This document shows positions 41,334 to 49,746 of a stretch of 64,000 nt of DNA, in pieces. The DNA is from Mycobacterium sp. BK086 (lineage in GTDB: Bacteria > Actinomycetota > Actinomycetes > Mycobacteriales > Mycobacteriaceae). The stretch lies in contig SNWL01000006.1 in NCBI GenBank assembly GCA_004362315.1, forward strand, positions 248,001 to 312,000, read 5' to 3'. Numbering within the stretch: the stretch's first letter is position 1; each line of letters starts with the position of its first letter. The notes under the pieces were generated by a model. That model had not been told where the DNA came from. It was given only the letters and a program-made list of their open reading frames with translations, and made no database searches. Made by a program: the position numbers and the translations under genes.

Positions 41334-42299
41334 TCAGGCGGTGAGCTGCTCCCACAGGGCAGCTTCATCGGCAGCGAGCGCCGCCGCCCCGAGCCGCGCA
41401 CACCAGCGAAGTTCCGACTGATCCGCATCGCGCTGCGCCCAGAGCGTGCGGGTGTAGCGGTGCAGGCCGTACTCGGTGGTGATCCCGACGGCGCCGTGTA
41501 GTTGATGTGCGGTGCGCGCCACCGCGGTCGCGGATTGTGCCGCAGCGATGCGCGCGCTCGCCACCGCCCCAAGGCGCCGCAGGTCCGTGGCACCGGGATC
41601 GCATGACGTCGCCAACGCGCGGCGCAATGCCGATTCCGCGGTCCGGATGCCGACGACCATATGCGCCAAACTGGTTGAGACCGCTGAGATCTTGATCAGC
41701 GGTGCACCGAACTGATGACGCTCCATCACGTACTGTTTGGTCATTTCATAGGCACCCCAGCACGCCCCGATCAGCGATGCCGACCGCGCCAGTACGAGCC
41801 GCTCCATGACGGCGTCGGGCGTGATCCCCGGATGGGTGCACGGCGCATCGGCAAGACGCACCCGGCCGGCCGGCCGGCCGGCGATGTCCACCACCGGATC
41901 GACATCGGCATCGGCGAGTTCGAATACCGCGACATCCGATTCTCCGACGACGACCACACGGCGGGCCGACGGTGCGAACGTCACGATCCCCAAACCGGAA
42001 TCGGCACTGACCGTGACGGTGTCGAATAGGCCGTCGTCGGCGGGACCGACCGCGAAGGCGGCAACCGCCGCTTCGACTATCGGGGTGTCGAGGCCGGCCC
42101 TGGCCAACTCGCGGATCACCACCAGAAGATCGCTGAGCTCACCACCGGAACCGCCTGCCTCCTCGGCAATTCCGATTCCAGTAAGACCCAATTCCTGAAC
42201 CTTCGACCAGACACCGGGCAGCTGCCCGTCCACGGCCGGCACCGCATCCTTGGCCAGATCACGGACCAGGTCGGTCAATTCGTCGGCAAACTCGCTCAT
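41334..42299 (-). CDS. Acyl-CoA dehydrogenase-family protein, short subunit
   Basis: A 321-residue acyl-CoA-dehydrogenase-fold protein, shorter than the usual 380 residues. It keeps the N-terminal helical part and a C-terminal RRL...HQLHGAVGITTEYGLHRYTR motif. The central FAD-binding domain is reduced. It overlaps the full-length dehydrogenase at 42296 by 4 bp (ATGA). Such long/short pairs form alpha2-beta2 enzymes in actinobacterial steroid and lipid side-chain degradation (for example FadE28-FadE29), and I infer the same here. It is the last gene of the operon 44196-41334. Confidence 0.82.
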   Translation of the reverse strand: MSEFADELTDLVRDLAKDAVPAVDGQLPGVWSKVQELGLTGIGIAEEAGGSGGELSDLLVVIRELARAGLDTPIVEAAVAAFAVGPADDGLFDTVTVSADSGLGIVTFAPSARRVVVVGESDVAVFELADADVDPVVDIAGRPAGRVRLADAPCTHPGITPDAVMERLVLARSASLIGACWGAYEMTKQYVMERHQFGAPLIKISAVSTSLAHMVVGIRTAESALRRALATSCDPGATDLRRLGAVASARIAAAQSATAVARTAHQLHGAVGITTEYGLHRYTRTLWAQRDADQSELRWCARLGAAALAADEAALWEQLTA

Positions 42300-43420
42300 G
42301 GTGCGGTCTGACTCCTGACTTCGCTCTTGGCGATGATGGACAACAACACATCGGACGAACCACCGCGAATGCTGAAACCCGGGGCTGCACAGAGCGCCTG
42401 GGCGAGCGAATCATTGTGTGCCACGCCGAATCCGGCGCGCCGGGCGAACTCGATGACATCGACCTCGAACTCGGTGCCCAGGTACTTCAGGCTGGCGGCC
42501 TCGGTGATCGGCGCACGACCGGCGTCGAGCGCTTCCGCGATCTCCCAGCACTGGCGCCGCAGCACCGAAAGCCGGGCCACCAGCTCCCCCAGTTCGGCGT
42601 CGAACCGGCCTTCGCCGGCTTCGCGGAGCTCTTGCATGACCTCACGTAGCAGCGGGTAGGTGCTCAAAACCCGTTCAGGGCCGCCCCGTTCAAACGACAA
42701 CTGCTCGGTGACCTGCCGCCAGCCATTGCCCACTTCGCCGATCAACCAGCCGTCGGGAACGAAGACGTCGGTGAACGACACCTCGTTGAAGTGATGCTCG
42801 CCGGACATGTCCCAGATCGGCGACACCTCGACACCATCACTGGCCATGTCAACGACGAACTCCGACAACCCTTCGTGCTTGCGGCCAGACGCGTCGGTCC
42901 GGGCAAGCAGGTAGGCGTGGGTGGCGTGGTGTGCCTGACTCGTCCATGTCTTACGGCCGTTGACCCGCCATCCGCCGTCGACCTTGACGGCTGTGGTGTG
43001 TACGGCCGCCAGATCAGAGCCTGCCTCCGGCTCGCTCATCCCGAGACAGAAGAGGTATTCGGCGGCAACGATTCCCGGCAACAGCTCGTGCTGGAGCTCG
43101 GGCGTGCCGTACCGCAGAATCGTCGGGCCGATCTGCCGGTCACCGATCCAGTGCGCGGCCACCGGAGCTCCGGCCCGCAACAGTTCCTCGGTGACGGCCA
43201 AGCGTGAGCGGGCATCCAGTCCGGCTCCGCCGAATTCCGTCGGCCAGGTCAGCCCGATGAGACCGCGGGCAGCCAGCTCGCGAGAGAACTCGAGATCGAA
43301 CGAGCGCAGCCAGCAGTCGCTGCGCGGGACATAGCGACCGGCTGCCAGCCACTCGGCGGTCAAGTCACGAACGGTCTGCCGAAGATCGGTGACGGTACGG
43401 GCCGGATCGAGGACGCTCAT
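42296..43420 (-). CDS. Acyl-CoA dehydrogenase (partner of the short subunit)
   Basis: A 374-residue acyl-CoA dehydrogenase with LTWPTEFGGAG, LGMSEPEAGSDLAAV, NGRKTWTSQA, LSFERGG-x-x-R and the C-terminal FSIRGGSSDVLLSIIAK. It overlaps its neighbours by 4 bp on both sides (crotonase upstream, short subunit downstream), so the three proteins are made together. The Glu in SFERGG is a likely catalytic base, as in heteromeric FadE enzymes. The natural substrate is probably a bulky acyl-CoA (inference). Confidence 0.88.
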   Translation of the reverse strand: MSVLDPARTVTDLRQTVRDLTAEWLAAGRYVPRSDCWLRSFDLEFSRELAARGLIGLTWPTEFGGAGLDARSRLAVTEELLRAGAPVAAHWIGDRQIGPTILRYGTPELQHELLPGIVAAEYLFCLGMSEPEAGSDLAAVHTTAVKVDGGWRVNGRKTWTSQAHHATHAYLLARTDASGRKHEGLSEFVVDMASDGVEVSPIWDMSGEHHFNEVSFTDVFVPDGWLIGEVGNGWRQVTEQLSFERGGPERVLSTYPLLREVMQELREAGEGRFDAELGELVARLSVLRRQCWEIAEALDAGRAPITEAASLKYLGTEFEVDVIEFARRAGFGVAHNDSLAQALCAAPGFSIRGGSSDVLLSIIAKSEVRSQTAP

Positions 43421-44196
43421 CGTGCCGCGAAAATCGGGGCGCGGCGTTCGGTCGACGCACGCACGCCTTCGGCGAAGTCCGCGGTGTCCCGCAGCCAGGA
43501 CTGTTCTGCCCGTTCATGTTCCGTCGCGACGCCAACAGCGTCCGCCAAGCCCTGGCGCAAGGTCTCGCGGATGCTGCGAACCGCCAGCGGCGCGGCGGTG
43601 GCGATCTCGCCGGCCAGTGCGATGGCGGCATCCCGAATCTCGGCGTCGGTCCCGACAAGACGGTCGGCCAGTCCGATCCGGTACGCCTCGGCGCCGTCCA
43701 ACCGCCGGCCCGTGATCAACAGGTCCGCGGCATGTTGGGACCCGACCACCCGCGGCAGTGTCACGGTCATACCGAATCCGTGGTGCAGGCCGATGCGGGA
43801 GAAGTTCGCGGCGAACCGCGACGACGGGCCGGCGACCCGGAAATCCGCCGCCAGGGCCAACCCGAGTCCGCCGCCGACAGCGGCCCCCTGCACCGCCGCG
43901 ACGATCGGAAGTGCGGCCTCGAAGAGCCGTACCGCCGCCGCATACAGCCGCCGCGCGCCCTCGTCGGCCGACACCTCGGCCGCGCCGCTGACTCCACCGA
44001 AATCCGCACCGGCACAGAAGTTCTTGCCTTCGGAGGCCAGCACCAGAACGCGGGCGGCGTCGGATTGTGACAGTTCGTGCGCCGCCGAGGCGATCGCCTC
44101 GATGAGGTCGGCGTCGAAGAAGTTGTTCGGCGGTCGCCGGATCTCCAACACGCCGACGCCGCCGGATAGCAATTCGATACCGAGATCGGTAGTCAT
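43417..44196 (-). CDS. Enoyl-CoA hydratase/isomerase family protein
   Basis: A 259-residue crotonase-fold protein with the oxyanion-hole motifs KNFCAGADFGG and GAAVGGGLGLALAADF. The position of the hydratase Glu reads IGLHHGFGMTVTLPR, without an acidic residue. It may therefore be an isomerase, thioesterase-like or otherwise altered crotonase. It is the first gene of the operon with the two dehydrogenase subunits, controlled by the TGAG operator at 44215. Confidence 0.85.
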   Translation of the reverse strand: MTTDLGIELLSGGVGVLEIRRPPNNFFDADLIEAIASAAHELSQSDAARVLVLASEGKNFCAGADFGGVSGAAEVSADEGARRLYAAAVRLFEAALPIVAAVQGAAVGGGLGLALAADFRVAGPSSRFAANFSRIGLHHGFGMTVTLPRVVGSQHAADLLITGRRLDGAEAYRIGLADRLVGTDAEIRDAAIALAGEIATAAPLAVRSIRETLRQGLADAVGVATEHERAEQSWLRDTADFAEGVRASTERRAPIFAAR

Positions 44197-44214
44197 GACT
44201 GAACCCCAAACTAT

Positions 44215-44235
44215 TTTGAGTTTACTCGTCTCAAA
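44215..44235. promoter_or_regulatory. TGAG-class operator (crotonase/FadE operon)
   Basis: Arms TTTGAGT and TCTCAAA with a 7-bp spacer, extended by TAT on the left and TA on the right. It lies 19 bp before the minus-strand ATG at 44196 and covers a TAAACT -10-like box. Confidence 0.8.
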
Positions 44236-44279
44236 TAATAGTCACGGGCGTTGACGCGGTCAATCCGGTCGGTTTGTGG

Positions 44280-44903
44280 TCATGCACCTTCCGGCAGGAC
44301 CAGCGATACCGCCACGCGCGCAATGTCTTCGATCTCGAAGCCGTCCTCGGGCCGATACCAGCGAGACACCCACAGGCACATGCCGAGCAACAGCCGGGTG
44401 GTGGTGCCGACGTCAGCCTGTTCGAGGACGCCCTCGGCCATCGCCTCTTCGACGCAATTGCGCCACGTCGCCTCGTAATCCCGGCTCCAGGCATGCCAGC
44501 GCTCGAAGACATCCGCGGGCAGACCCTCACCGCCGAAGAACACCGGCATGTAGCCGCGCATACGCACCGCGGCCTCGACTTGCATGCCGATCAGACGGAT
44601 CAGCTTGTCCCGCACTGAGACCTCGGAATCCACCACGTCCGACATGACCTCGGTCTGCTGACGCGTAGCCCGCTCGAACATGATCCCGACCAAGTCCTCC
44701 TTGGTCGGGACCAGTCGATACAGCGTGGCCCGCGACACGTCGAGTCGTTCGGCCGCGCCGACTATCGAGATAGCCTTCTCGCCGCCGTCGATGACCAGGC
44801 CGGCCACGGCGTCCGCCACCGCATCGAGGTCGATCACCGTGCGAGGCCGGCCCCGCGGCCGCGGACTATCCGCAGGCGGGTCCTCAGGGTGCTGCCCCGG
44901 CAT
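44280..44903 (-). CDS. TetR-family transcriptional regulator (TGAG group)
   Basis: A 207-residue regulator. The DNA-binding domain reads AISIVGAAERLDVSRATLYRLVPTKEDLVG, preceded by a basic arm RPRGRPRTVIDLDAV. It is clearly paralogous to 61984-62604 (VSIADTAEKLSVSRATLYRTVPTKEELLG; both contain MPVFFGG-x-GLP and LLLGMCLWVSRWYRP / LILGMIIWVSRWYRP). Both sit beside TGAG-class sites. I propose these two as the main readers of the TTTGAGA-n7-TCTCAAA operator (inference). Confidence 0.87.
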   Translation of the reverse strand: MPGQHPEDPPADSPRPRGRPRTVIDLDAVADAVAGLVIDGGEKAISIVGAAERLDVSRATLYRLVPTKEDLVGIMFERATRQQTEVMSDVVDSEVSVRDKLIRLIGMQVEAAVRMRGYMPVFFGGEGLPADVFERWHAWSRDYEATWRNCVEEAMAEGVLEQADVGTTTRLLLGMCLWVSRWYRPEDGFEIEDIARVAVSLVLPEGA

Positions 44904-44924
44904 GGGTCGACCTCCCGCATCTAA

Positions 44925-44945
44925 TCTGAGACTGGTGGACTCAGA
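44925..44945. promoter_or_regulatory. TGAG-class operator (TetR autoregulation)
   Basis: Arms TCTGAGA and ACTCAGA with a 7-bp spacer, a perfect inverted repeat in 6 of 7 positions, 21 bp before the TetR start at 44903. Confidence 0.75.
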
Positions 44946-44972
44946 ATAGATGACGATCGGCCGTGCGGATGC

Positions 44973-45734
44973 TTAAGCGTCTTGCCAGACCGGTGGGCGC
45001 TTTTCCACAAACGCCCGGGCACCCTCGGCGGCATCAGCAGAATCACGCACCGGATCGGTGTAGCGGCGCTGCAACGCAAAGCCGTCGGAGCCATCCCAAT
45101 GCACCGCGTTGACGGCCACCGCCTTGGCGGCGCGCACGGCCATCGGCGCGTTGGCGGCGATGGTGTGGGCGACCTCGATGGCCCTGGCCAGGGCGGTGCC
45201 CGCCGGCACGACGTGGTTGACGAGTCCGACCTGATAGGCCCGGTCGGCGGTGATCGGTGAACCGGTCATGATCATTTCCAGAGCCACTGCCCTGGGGATC
45301 CGGCTGGGCAGCCGGAGCACACCGCCTGCGGTGGCGACCAACCCGCGGGCCACCTCGGGAAGTCCGAGCTTGGCGTTGTCGGCGACGACGATGACATCCG
45401 CCGACATCGCGATCTCGAGGCCACCGCCGAGGGCGGCACCCTCGACCGCCGCGATCATCGGTTTGGCCGGCGGCTTCTCCACGATCCCGAAGGCACCGCG
45501 CGTGGCGGTGATGGGCCGCTGGTTCGTCGCGGTCAGCGCCTTGAGATCCATCCCCGCGCTGAAGATGCCGTTGCGCCCGGTGATGACGATCGCCCGGATC
45601 TCCGACCGGGCTTCGAAATCGTCGAGCGCGGCCGCGATCTCCTCGGCCGTGGGCAGGTCGATCGCGTTGCGGACGGCAGGCCTGTTGATCGCGAGGATGC
45701 CGACATTCTGTTCGACGTCGACCTCGATGTTCAT
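44973..45734 (-). CDS. Enoyl-CoA hydratase/isomerase family protein
   Basis: A 253-residue crotonase-fold enzyme with GIFSAGMDLKAL and GAALGGGLEIAMSADV oxyanion segments and the GLVATAGGVLRLPSRIP region common among mycobacterial EchA proteins, where the second catalytic Glu is absent. It overlaps the SDR stop by 4 bp (ATGA). It is the last of three genes (47420 to 44973) that also include an HSD10-like and a mycofactocin-coupled dehydrogenase. Confidence 0.87.
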   Translation of the reverse strand: MNIEVDVEQNVGILAINRPAVRNAIDLPTAEEIAAALDDFEARSEIRAIVITGRNGIFSAGMDLKALTATNQRPITATRGAFGIVEKPPAKPMIAAVEGAALGGGLEIAMSADVIVVADNAKLGLPEVARGLVATAGGVLRLPSRIPRAVALEMIMTGSPITADRAYQVGLVNHVVPAGTALARAIEVAHTIAANAPMAVRAAKAVAVNAVHWDGSDGFALQRRYTDPVRDSADAAEGARAFVEKRPPVWQDA

Positions 45735-46495
45735 CGGGGTGCCATCCGGATCGCCCCGTCCAACCGGATGGTCTCGCCGTTGAGCATGCCGTTCTCGATG
45801 ATGGCCAGCGCCAGGTGGGCGAACTCGCCGGGATCACCGAGCCGGCTGGGGTGCGGGACGGTCGCGGCCAGCGAGTTGCGCACCGGCTCGGACAATCGCG
45901 CCAACAAGGGGGTGTCGAAAGTCCCCGGGGCGATGGTGTTGACGCGGATCTGCTTGCCTGCCAGGTCACGCGCCGCGACGATGGTCATGCCCACCACGCC
46001 GGCCTTGGACGAGGCGTAGGGAATCTGCCCGATCTGGCCTTCGAATGCCGCCACCGACGCCGTCATGATCACGACACCGCGATCACCGTCGAGGGGTTCG
46101 TTGCCCGCCATCCGGGCGGCCGCCAGCCGCAGCACGTTGAACGACCCGATGAGGTTGGTCGTCACGATCTCGGTGTAGAGCTCCAGCGAACCCGGTTCGC
46201 CGTTCTTGTCCACGACCCGGACCGGGCCACCGCGTCCGGCGCAGTGCACCACCGCGCGGACCGGTCCCGCCTCGGCGGCCAGATCCAGGGCTGCGGTCAC
46301 CTCATCGGTGCTGCGGACATCCGCCGGCGAAAAACGCGCACGCGGACCGAGTTCGGCGGCCACGGACTCCCCCGCCGATGTCGGCAGGTCGACGATGACC
46401 ACGTGCGCTCCGTGGTCGAGAAGCCGCTTGACGGTGGCCAGGCCGAGACCCGATGCGCCGCCTGTCACCACCGCGGATGCGCCGTCAATGTTCAT
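45731..46495 (-). CDS. SDR-family 3-hydroxyacyl-CoA dehydrogenase (HSD10-like)
   Basis: A 254-residue short-chain dehydrogenase. It has TGGASGLG at 11-18, an Asp at the end of strand 2 (VIVDLP, so NAD is likely), and catalytic Ser147, Tyr160 and Lys164. The stretch [27 protein letters not shown] and the later [15 protein letters not shown] are characteristic of type-2 3-hydroxyacyl-CoA dehydrogenases (HSD17B10). These oxidise 3-hydroxyacyl-CoA, including 2-methyl-branched acyl-CoA and steroid substrates. This suits the racemase found at 58652. The start is placed at 46495 (AAAGG upstream). Confidence 0.9.
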   Translation of the reverse strand: MNIDGASAVVTGGASGLGLATVKRLLDHGAHVVIVDLPTSAGESVAAELGPRARFSPADVRSTDEVTAALDLAAEAGPVRAVVHCAGRGGPVRVVDKNGEPGSLELYTEIVTTNLIGSFNVLRLAAARMAGNEPLDGDRGVVIMTASVAAFEGQIGQIPYASSKAGVVGMTIVAARDLAGKQIRVNTIAPGTFDTPLLARLSEPVRNSLAATVPHPSRLGDPGEFAHLALAIIENGMLNGETIRLDGAIRMAPR

Positions 46496-46589
46496 GGGAC
46501 TGCCTTTCACTGAGATGGAACGGACCTGCACACACCGACACGCCGATCCGGCAGTGTTTCTACCGGATCGGCGGAGTTCGTGGCGGTGA

Positions 46590-47420
46590 TCAGGCCCGGC
46601 TGGAGAACCCGGCGTCGACGCGGAACTCGGTACCGGTGATGAACTGACCGGCATCGGAGACCAGGTGCATGATCGAGTTGGTCACGTCCTCGGGCTCCAA
46701 CAGCCCGTTGGGCAACGGGAACGGGTTCTGCATGATGGCTGCGACTTCGGGATATTCCTGGACGAACCGGGCGAAGGCCTCGTTGGCCACCATCGGCGAA
46801 TTGACTCCGGTCGGGTGCACGGTGTTGACCCGAATCCCGTCCTTGGCAAGGACATTCGACCAACCGCGCATCAGGCCCACCACGCCGTGCTTGGCGGCGA
46901 TGTAGCCCTGGATGCCGGGGGAACCGTCGGACAGGCCGCCGGTCAGGCCGGCCGTCGAGCTCGTGATCACGATCGACCCGCCGCGCCCGCCGGCCCGCAC
47001 GTGCGGAATCGACGCTTCGACGGTGTTGTAGACCCCGTTGAGCATCACGTCGATGCCGACATCCCAGGCGGCGCGACGCAGTCGGTGCTCACCGGTGATC
47101 GCCATGACACCCGCATTGGCGAGCACGATGTCCAGTCGGCCGAGCTGCGCGACACCGGAGTCGACGACGTTCTTCACGGCGTCGTAGTCGCGGACGTCGG
47201 CGACCTCGAGGATCGCCGTGCGCCCGAATTTCTCGATCAGGGCCTTGGTTTCGTCGAGATCGGCCGGAGTGGCCAGTGGGTATTCAACGGCGTCGTCGTC
47301 GGCGCAGATATCGAATCCGATGATGTCGGCGCCCTCTTCGGCAAGGCGCACGGCGTGAGAACGTCCCTGCCCACGCGCCACTCCCGAGATGAACGCGACC
47401 TTTCCTTCGGCCAGCCCCAT
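46590..47420 (-). CDS. Mycofactocin-coupled SDR-family oxidoreductase
   Basis: A 276-residue SDR. GVARGQGRSHAVRLAEEGADIIG (a split glycine motif) and the insertion STAGLTGGLSDGSPGIQGYIAAKHG are hallmarks of the actinobacterial SDR group that keeps its NAD bound and passes electrons to mycofactocin. Tyr173 and Lys177 are catalytic. The start at 47420 (MGLAEGK) has AAGGAGA upstream, while the longer start lacks homology. It is the first gene of its operon, behind the TGAG operator at 47449. It probably oxidises an alcohol intermediate. Confidence 0.9.
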   Translation of the reverse strand: MGLAEGKVAFISGVARGQGRSHAVRLAEEGADIIGFDICADDDAVEYPLATPADLDETKALIEKFGRTAILEVADVRDYDAVKNVVDSGVAQLGRLDIVLANAGVMAITGEHRLRRAAWDVGIDVMLNGVYNTVEASIPHVRAGGRGGSIVITSSTAGLTGGLSDGSPGIQGYIAAKHGVVGLMRGWSNVLAKDGIRVNTVHPTGVNSPMVANEAFARFVQEYPEVAAIMQNPFPLPNGLLEPEDVTNSIMHLVSDAGQFITGTEFRVDAGFSSRA

Positions 47421-47448
47421 ATCCCGATCTCCTTGTTCTGGACTCATT

Positions 47449-47469
47449 TTTAAGTCGTGCTGTCTCATA
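47449..47469. promoter_or_regulatory. TGAG-class operator (mycofactocin SDR operon)
   Basis: Arms TTTAAGT and TCTCATA with a 7-bp spacer, 28 bp before the minus-strand ATG at 47420. Confidence 0.7.
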
Positions 47470-47520
47470 ATTGCCTACAGCCCCAGTCTGTGTCAACGCT
47501 CACAAGGCGGTTCTCATGAA

Positions 47521-47530
47521 AACGATCGTT
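47521..47530. promoter_or_regulatory. AACGATCGTT operator upstream of thioesterase
   Basis: A perfect 10-bp palindrome just before the -10 box TAAGCT (47542-47547) of the thioesterase gene. Confidence 0.55.
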
Positions 47531-47541
47531 ATCGTTACGGC

Positions 47542-47547
47542 TAAGCT
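47542..47547 (+). promoter_or_regulatory. -10 box TAAGCT of leaderless thioesterase mRNA
   Basis: A TANNNT hexamer ends 6 nt before the ATG at 47554. Confidence 0.45.
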
Positions 47548-47553
47548 GAGGTC

Positions 47554-48027
47554 ATGTCCGAGCGCTCCGATTATTACGATCCGCGTGAACCCTGGTGGTT
47601 ACCCGCAGGTGATTCCGACGCGGACTGGCTGTCCTGGGTTCACACGCTGCCGTTCTGCCGGGATCTGGGCCTGGAGTGCGAGGAGTTCACCTCTGATCTC
47701 GCCGTGTTCCGGATGGCTCGACCTGTCCTCACCCCCAACCCGAACGGAGCGGTCAACGGCGGCATCGTCGTCGCCGCGGCCGATCAGGTGATGGGCGCGA
47801 TGGCCATGCGGGTCAGCGAACCCGGCCAACTTCCCGCCACCGGTTCACTGCACATCCAGTACCACCTCCCCGCACTCGCCCCGCTACTGTTCCGTGCCAC
47901 GCCACTCGGCGGTGGACGGCGGATGAAGTTCATCGAAGTGGTCGTCGAAGATGCGAACGGAAATCGCTGCGCCACCAGTCACGGAACGATGGTTGCGGGC
48001 GGCTCCTCCGCCGTCCGGCTGGACTGA
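47554..48027 (+). CDS. PaaI-like hotdog-fold thioesterase
   Basis: A 157-residue protein of hotdog-fold size. The segment NPNGAVNGGIVVAAADQVMGAMAM is the central helix region of PaaI-type acyl-CoA thioesterases, with Asn in the first position of the usual HGG motif. It probably hydrolyses an acyl-CoA to release CoA or to relieve a stalled intermediate. The leaderless start lies behind an AACGATCGTT site, so it may be governed by the TetRs at 17559 or 52435. Confidence 0.82.
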   Translation: MSERSDYYDPREPWWLPAGDSDADWLSWVHTLPFCRDLGLECEEFTSDLAVFRMARPVLTPNPNGAVNGGIVVAAADQVMGAMAMRVSEPGQLPATGSLHIQYHLPALAPLLFRATPLGGGRRMKFIEVVVEDANGNRCATSHGTMVAGGSSAVRLD

Positions 48028-48046
48028 GGCACATTGCCCTTCGATT

Positions 48047-48067
48047 ACTGAGACGTTAGTGTCCTAA
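48047..48067. promoter_or_regulatory. Weak TGAG-class site upstream of the NTF2-like gene
   Basis: The left arm ACTGAGA is good. The right arm GTCCTAA matches only partly. Confidence 0.35.
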
Positions 48068-48098
48068 AATCGGATCGCCCAGAACACGAGGTGTCTTC

Positions 48099-48524
48099 AT
48101 GCCAGAAACAACGTTCAGCCCGCGCCAGCTCGTCACCGATTTCTACAACGCGCTATCGGCCGCCGATACCGAAACGATCGTGCGCGCGATCGAGAATCGA
48201 TTCGCCGAGAACGCGGCGATCGAATGGCCCCCGTCATTGCCCCACGGTGGTCGGATCGAGGGTGCCCGACGGTTGCGCGGGGTGTTCAGCGCATCAGCCA
48301 ACCCGGACGCCCCCGCCGGCGCCAAGAATCTGCGGCTGGTCAACGCGATCGGTGACGGCGACGAAGTGGTCGCCTGGATCACCTTCGACTGGCTGCAGCC
48401 GGGAAGTGCTGCCCCCGTGGCCAATCAGGCCTTGGAGCTGTGGCGATTCACCGACGGCCAGGTGCAGGAGATCCGGGCGTTCTACTGGGATACCGACGCG
48501 ATCTCGGCGCCCCAGCCCGCCTGA
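48099..48524 (+). CDS. SnoaL/NTF2-like (nuclear transport factor 2 fold) protein
   Basis: A 141-residue cone-fold protein: RQLVTDFYNALSAADTETIVRAI at the N-terminus, then central WPPSLPHGG and C-terminal ELWRFTDGQVQEIRAFYWDTDAI strands. The family includes ketosteroid isomerases, epoxide hydrolases and polyketide cyclases. Which activity applies cannot be told from sequence, and several Asp/Glu/His residues in the cavity positions are available. It is followed after 31 bp by a thiolase, in an operon 48099-50789. Confidence 0.78.
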   Translation: MPETTFSPRQLVTDFYNALSAADTETIVRAIENRFAENAAIEWPPSLPHGGRIEGARRLRGVFSASANPDAPAGAKNLRLVNAIGDGDEVVAWITFDWLQPGSAAPVANQALELWRFTDGQVQEIRAFYWDTDAISAPQPA

Positions 48525-48555
48525 CCGCCCACGCCGACTCGACTGGAGGAGAACC

Positions 48556-49746
48556 ATGACACGACAAGCCGTCATCATCGATGCGGTCCGCTCACCGATG
48601 GCGAAAGGCAAGGCGCCCAAGGACGGTAAGCCGGGCGGCGCGCTGTCCGGTGTTCACCCGGTCGAGTTACTCGGCCAGGTCATCGCGGCCCTCGTCGAGC
48701 GGACCGGCATCGATCCGGCAACCGTGGACGACGTGATCGCCGGGTGCGTGAGTCAGGTCGGTGAGCAGTCCGGCCCGGTCGGCCGGTGGGCCTGGCTGGC
48801 GGCCGGGCTCCCCGAGACGGTGCCATCGGTCGCGGTTCACCGGGCGTGCGGTTCGAGTCAGCAGGCGGCCGACTTCGCCGCCCAGTCGGTGATCGCGGGC
48901 GCGTGTGACATCGTCATCGCGGCCGGCGTCGAGTCGATGAGTCGCATCCCGATGTTCACCGCCCGGATCGGCCAAGATCCCTACGGCCCGTCGGTCGCCG
49001 ACCGCTACGCTCCCGGGCTTGTGCCGCAGGGGGTTTCGGCTGAGCTGATCGCGTCCCGGTGGAAGCTCGACCGCGAGGCCCTCGACGAATTCTCCGCGCG
49101 CTCGCACCGCAACGCCGCGGCAGCGGACTTCAGCGCCGAGATCGTCGGCATCACGACACCCGACGGTGTGGTGAGCACTGACGAGACCGTCCGGCCGGCC
49201 ACCACTGTCGACGGCCTCGGCGCCCTGAAGCCGTCGTTCTATTCCGATGACATGGCGGCCCGGTTCCCGGAAATCACCGACTGGTCGATCACCGCGGGCA
49301 ATTCCTCCCAGCTGGCTGACGGCGCGGCCGCGGTACTGATCATGGCCGATGACACCGCGGAACGTCTCGGCCTCACACCGCGGGCTCGGTTCCACGGCTT
49401 CGGTCTGGCCGGCGACGATCCGCTGACCATGCTGACCGGTCCGCTCCCGGCGACCGAGAAGGTATTGCGCCGAACCGGTTTGACGATCGACGAGATCGAT
49501 CACTACGAGATCAACGAGGCGTTCGCGCCGGTGCCGATGGCGTGGGCCCAGCACTTCGGCGCCGATCCCGACAAGGTCAATCCCCGCGGCGGGGCGATCG
49601 CGCTCGGCCATCCGCTCGGGGCGTCCGGTGCCCGGCTGCTGACGACGATGCTCTACGCGCTGGAAAGCACCGGCGGTCGCTACGGACTGCAGTCGATGTG
49701 CGAGGCCGGCGGAATGGCCAATGCCACGGTGATCGAACGGCTGTGA
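48556..49746 (+). CDS. Thiolase-family acetyl-CoA acyltransferase
   Basis: A 396-residue thiolase. The nucleophilic Cys98 lies in HRACGSSQQA, His352 in ALGHPLGASGARL, and the acid/base Cys382 in SMCEAGGMANA. It cleaves 3-ketoacyl-CoA with CoA, the last step of a beta-oxidation round. GGAGGAG precedes the ATG. The stop overlaps the GTG of the next dehydrogenase. The sequence resembles FadA-type degradative thiolases. Confidence 0.93.
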   Translation: MTRQAVIIDAVRSPMAKGKAPKDGKPGGALSGVHPVELLGQVIAALVERTGIDPATVDDVIAGCVSQVGEQSGPVGRWAWLAAGLPETVPSVAVHRACGSSQQAADFAAQSVIAGACDIVIAAGVESMSRIPMFTARIGQDPYGPSVADRYAPGLVPQGVSAELIASRWKLDREALDEFSARSHRNAAAADFSAEIVGITTPDGVVSTDETVRPATTVDGLGALKPSFYSDDMAARFPEITDWSITAGNSSQLADGAAAVLIMADDTAERLGLTPRARFHGFGLAGDDPLTMLTGPLPATEKVLRRTGLTIDEIDHYEINEAFAPVPMAWAQHFGADPDKVNPRGGAIALGHPLGASGARLLTTMLYALESTGGRYGLQSMCEAGGMANATVIERL

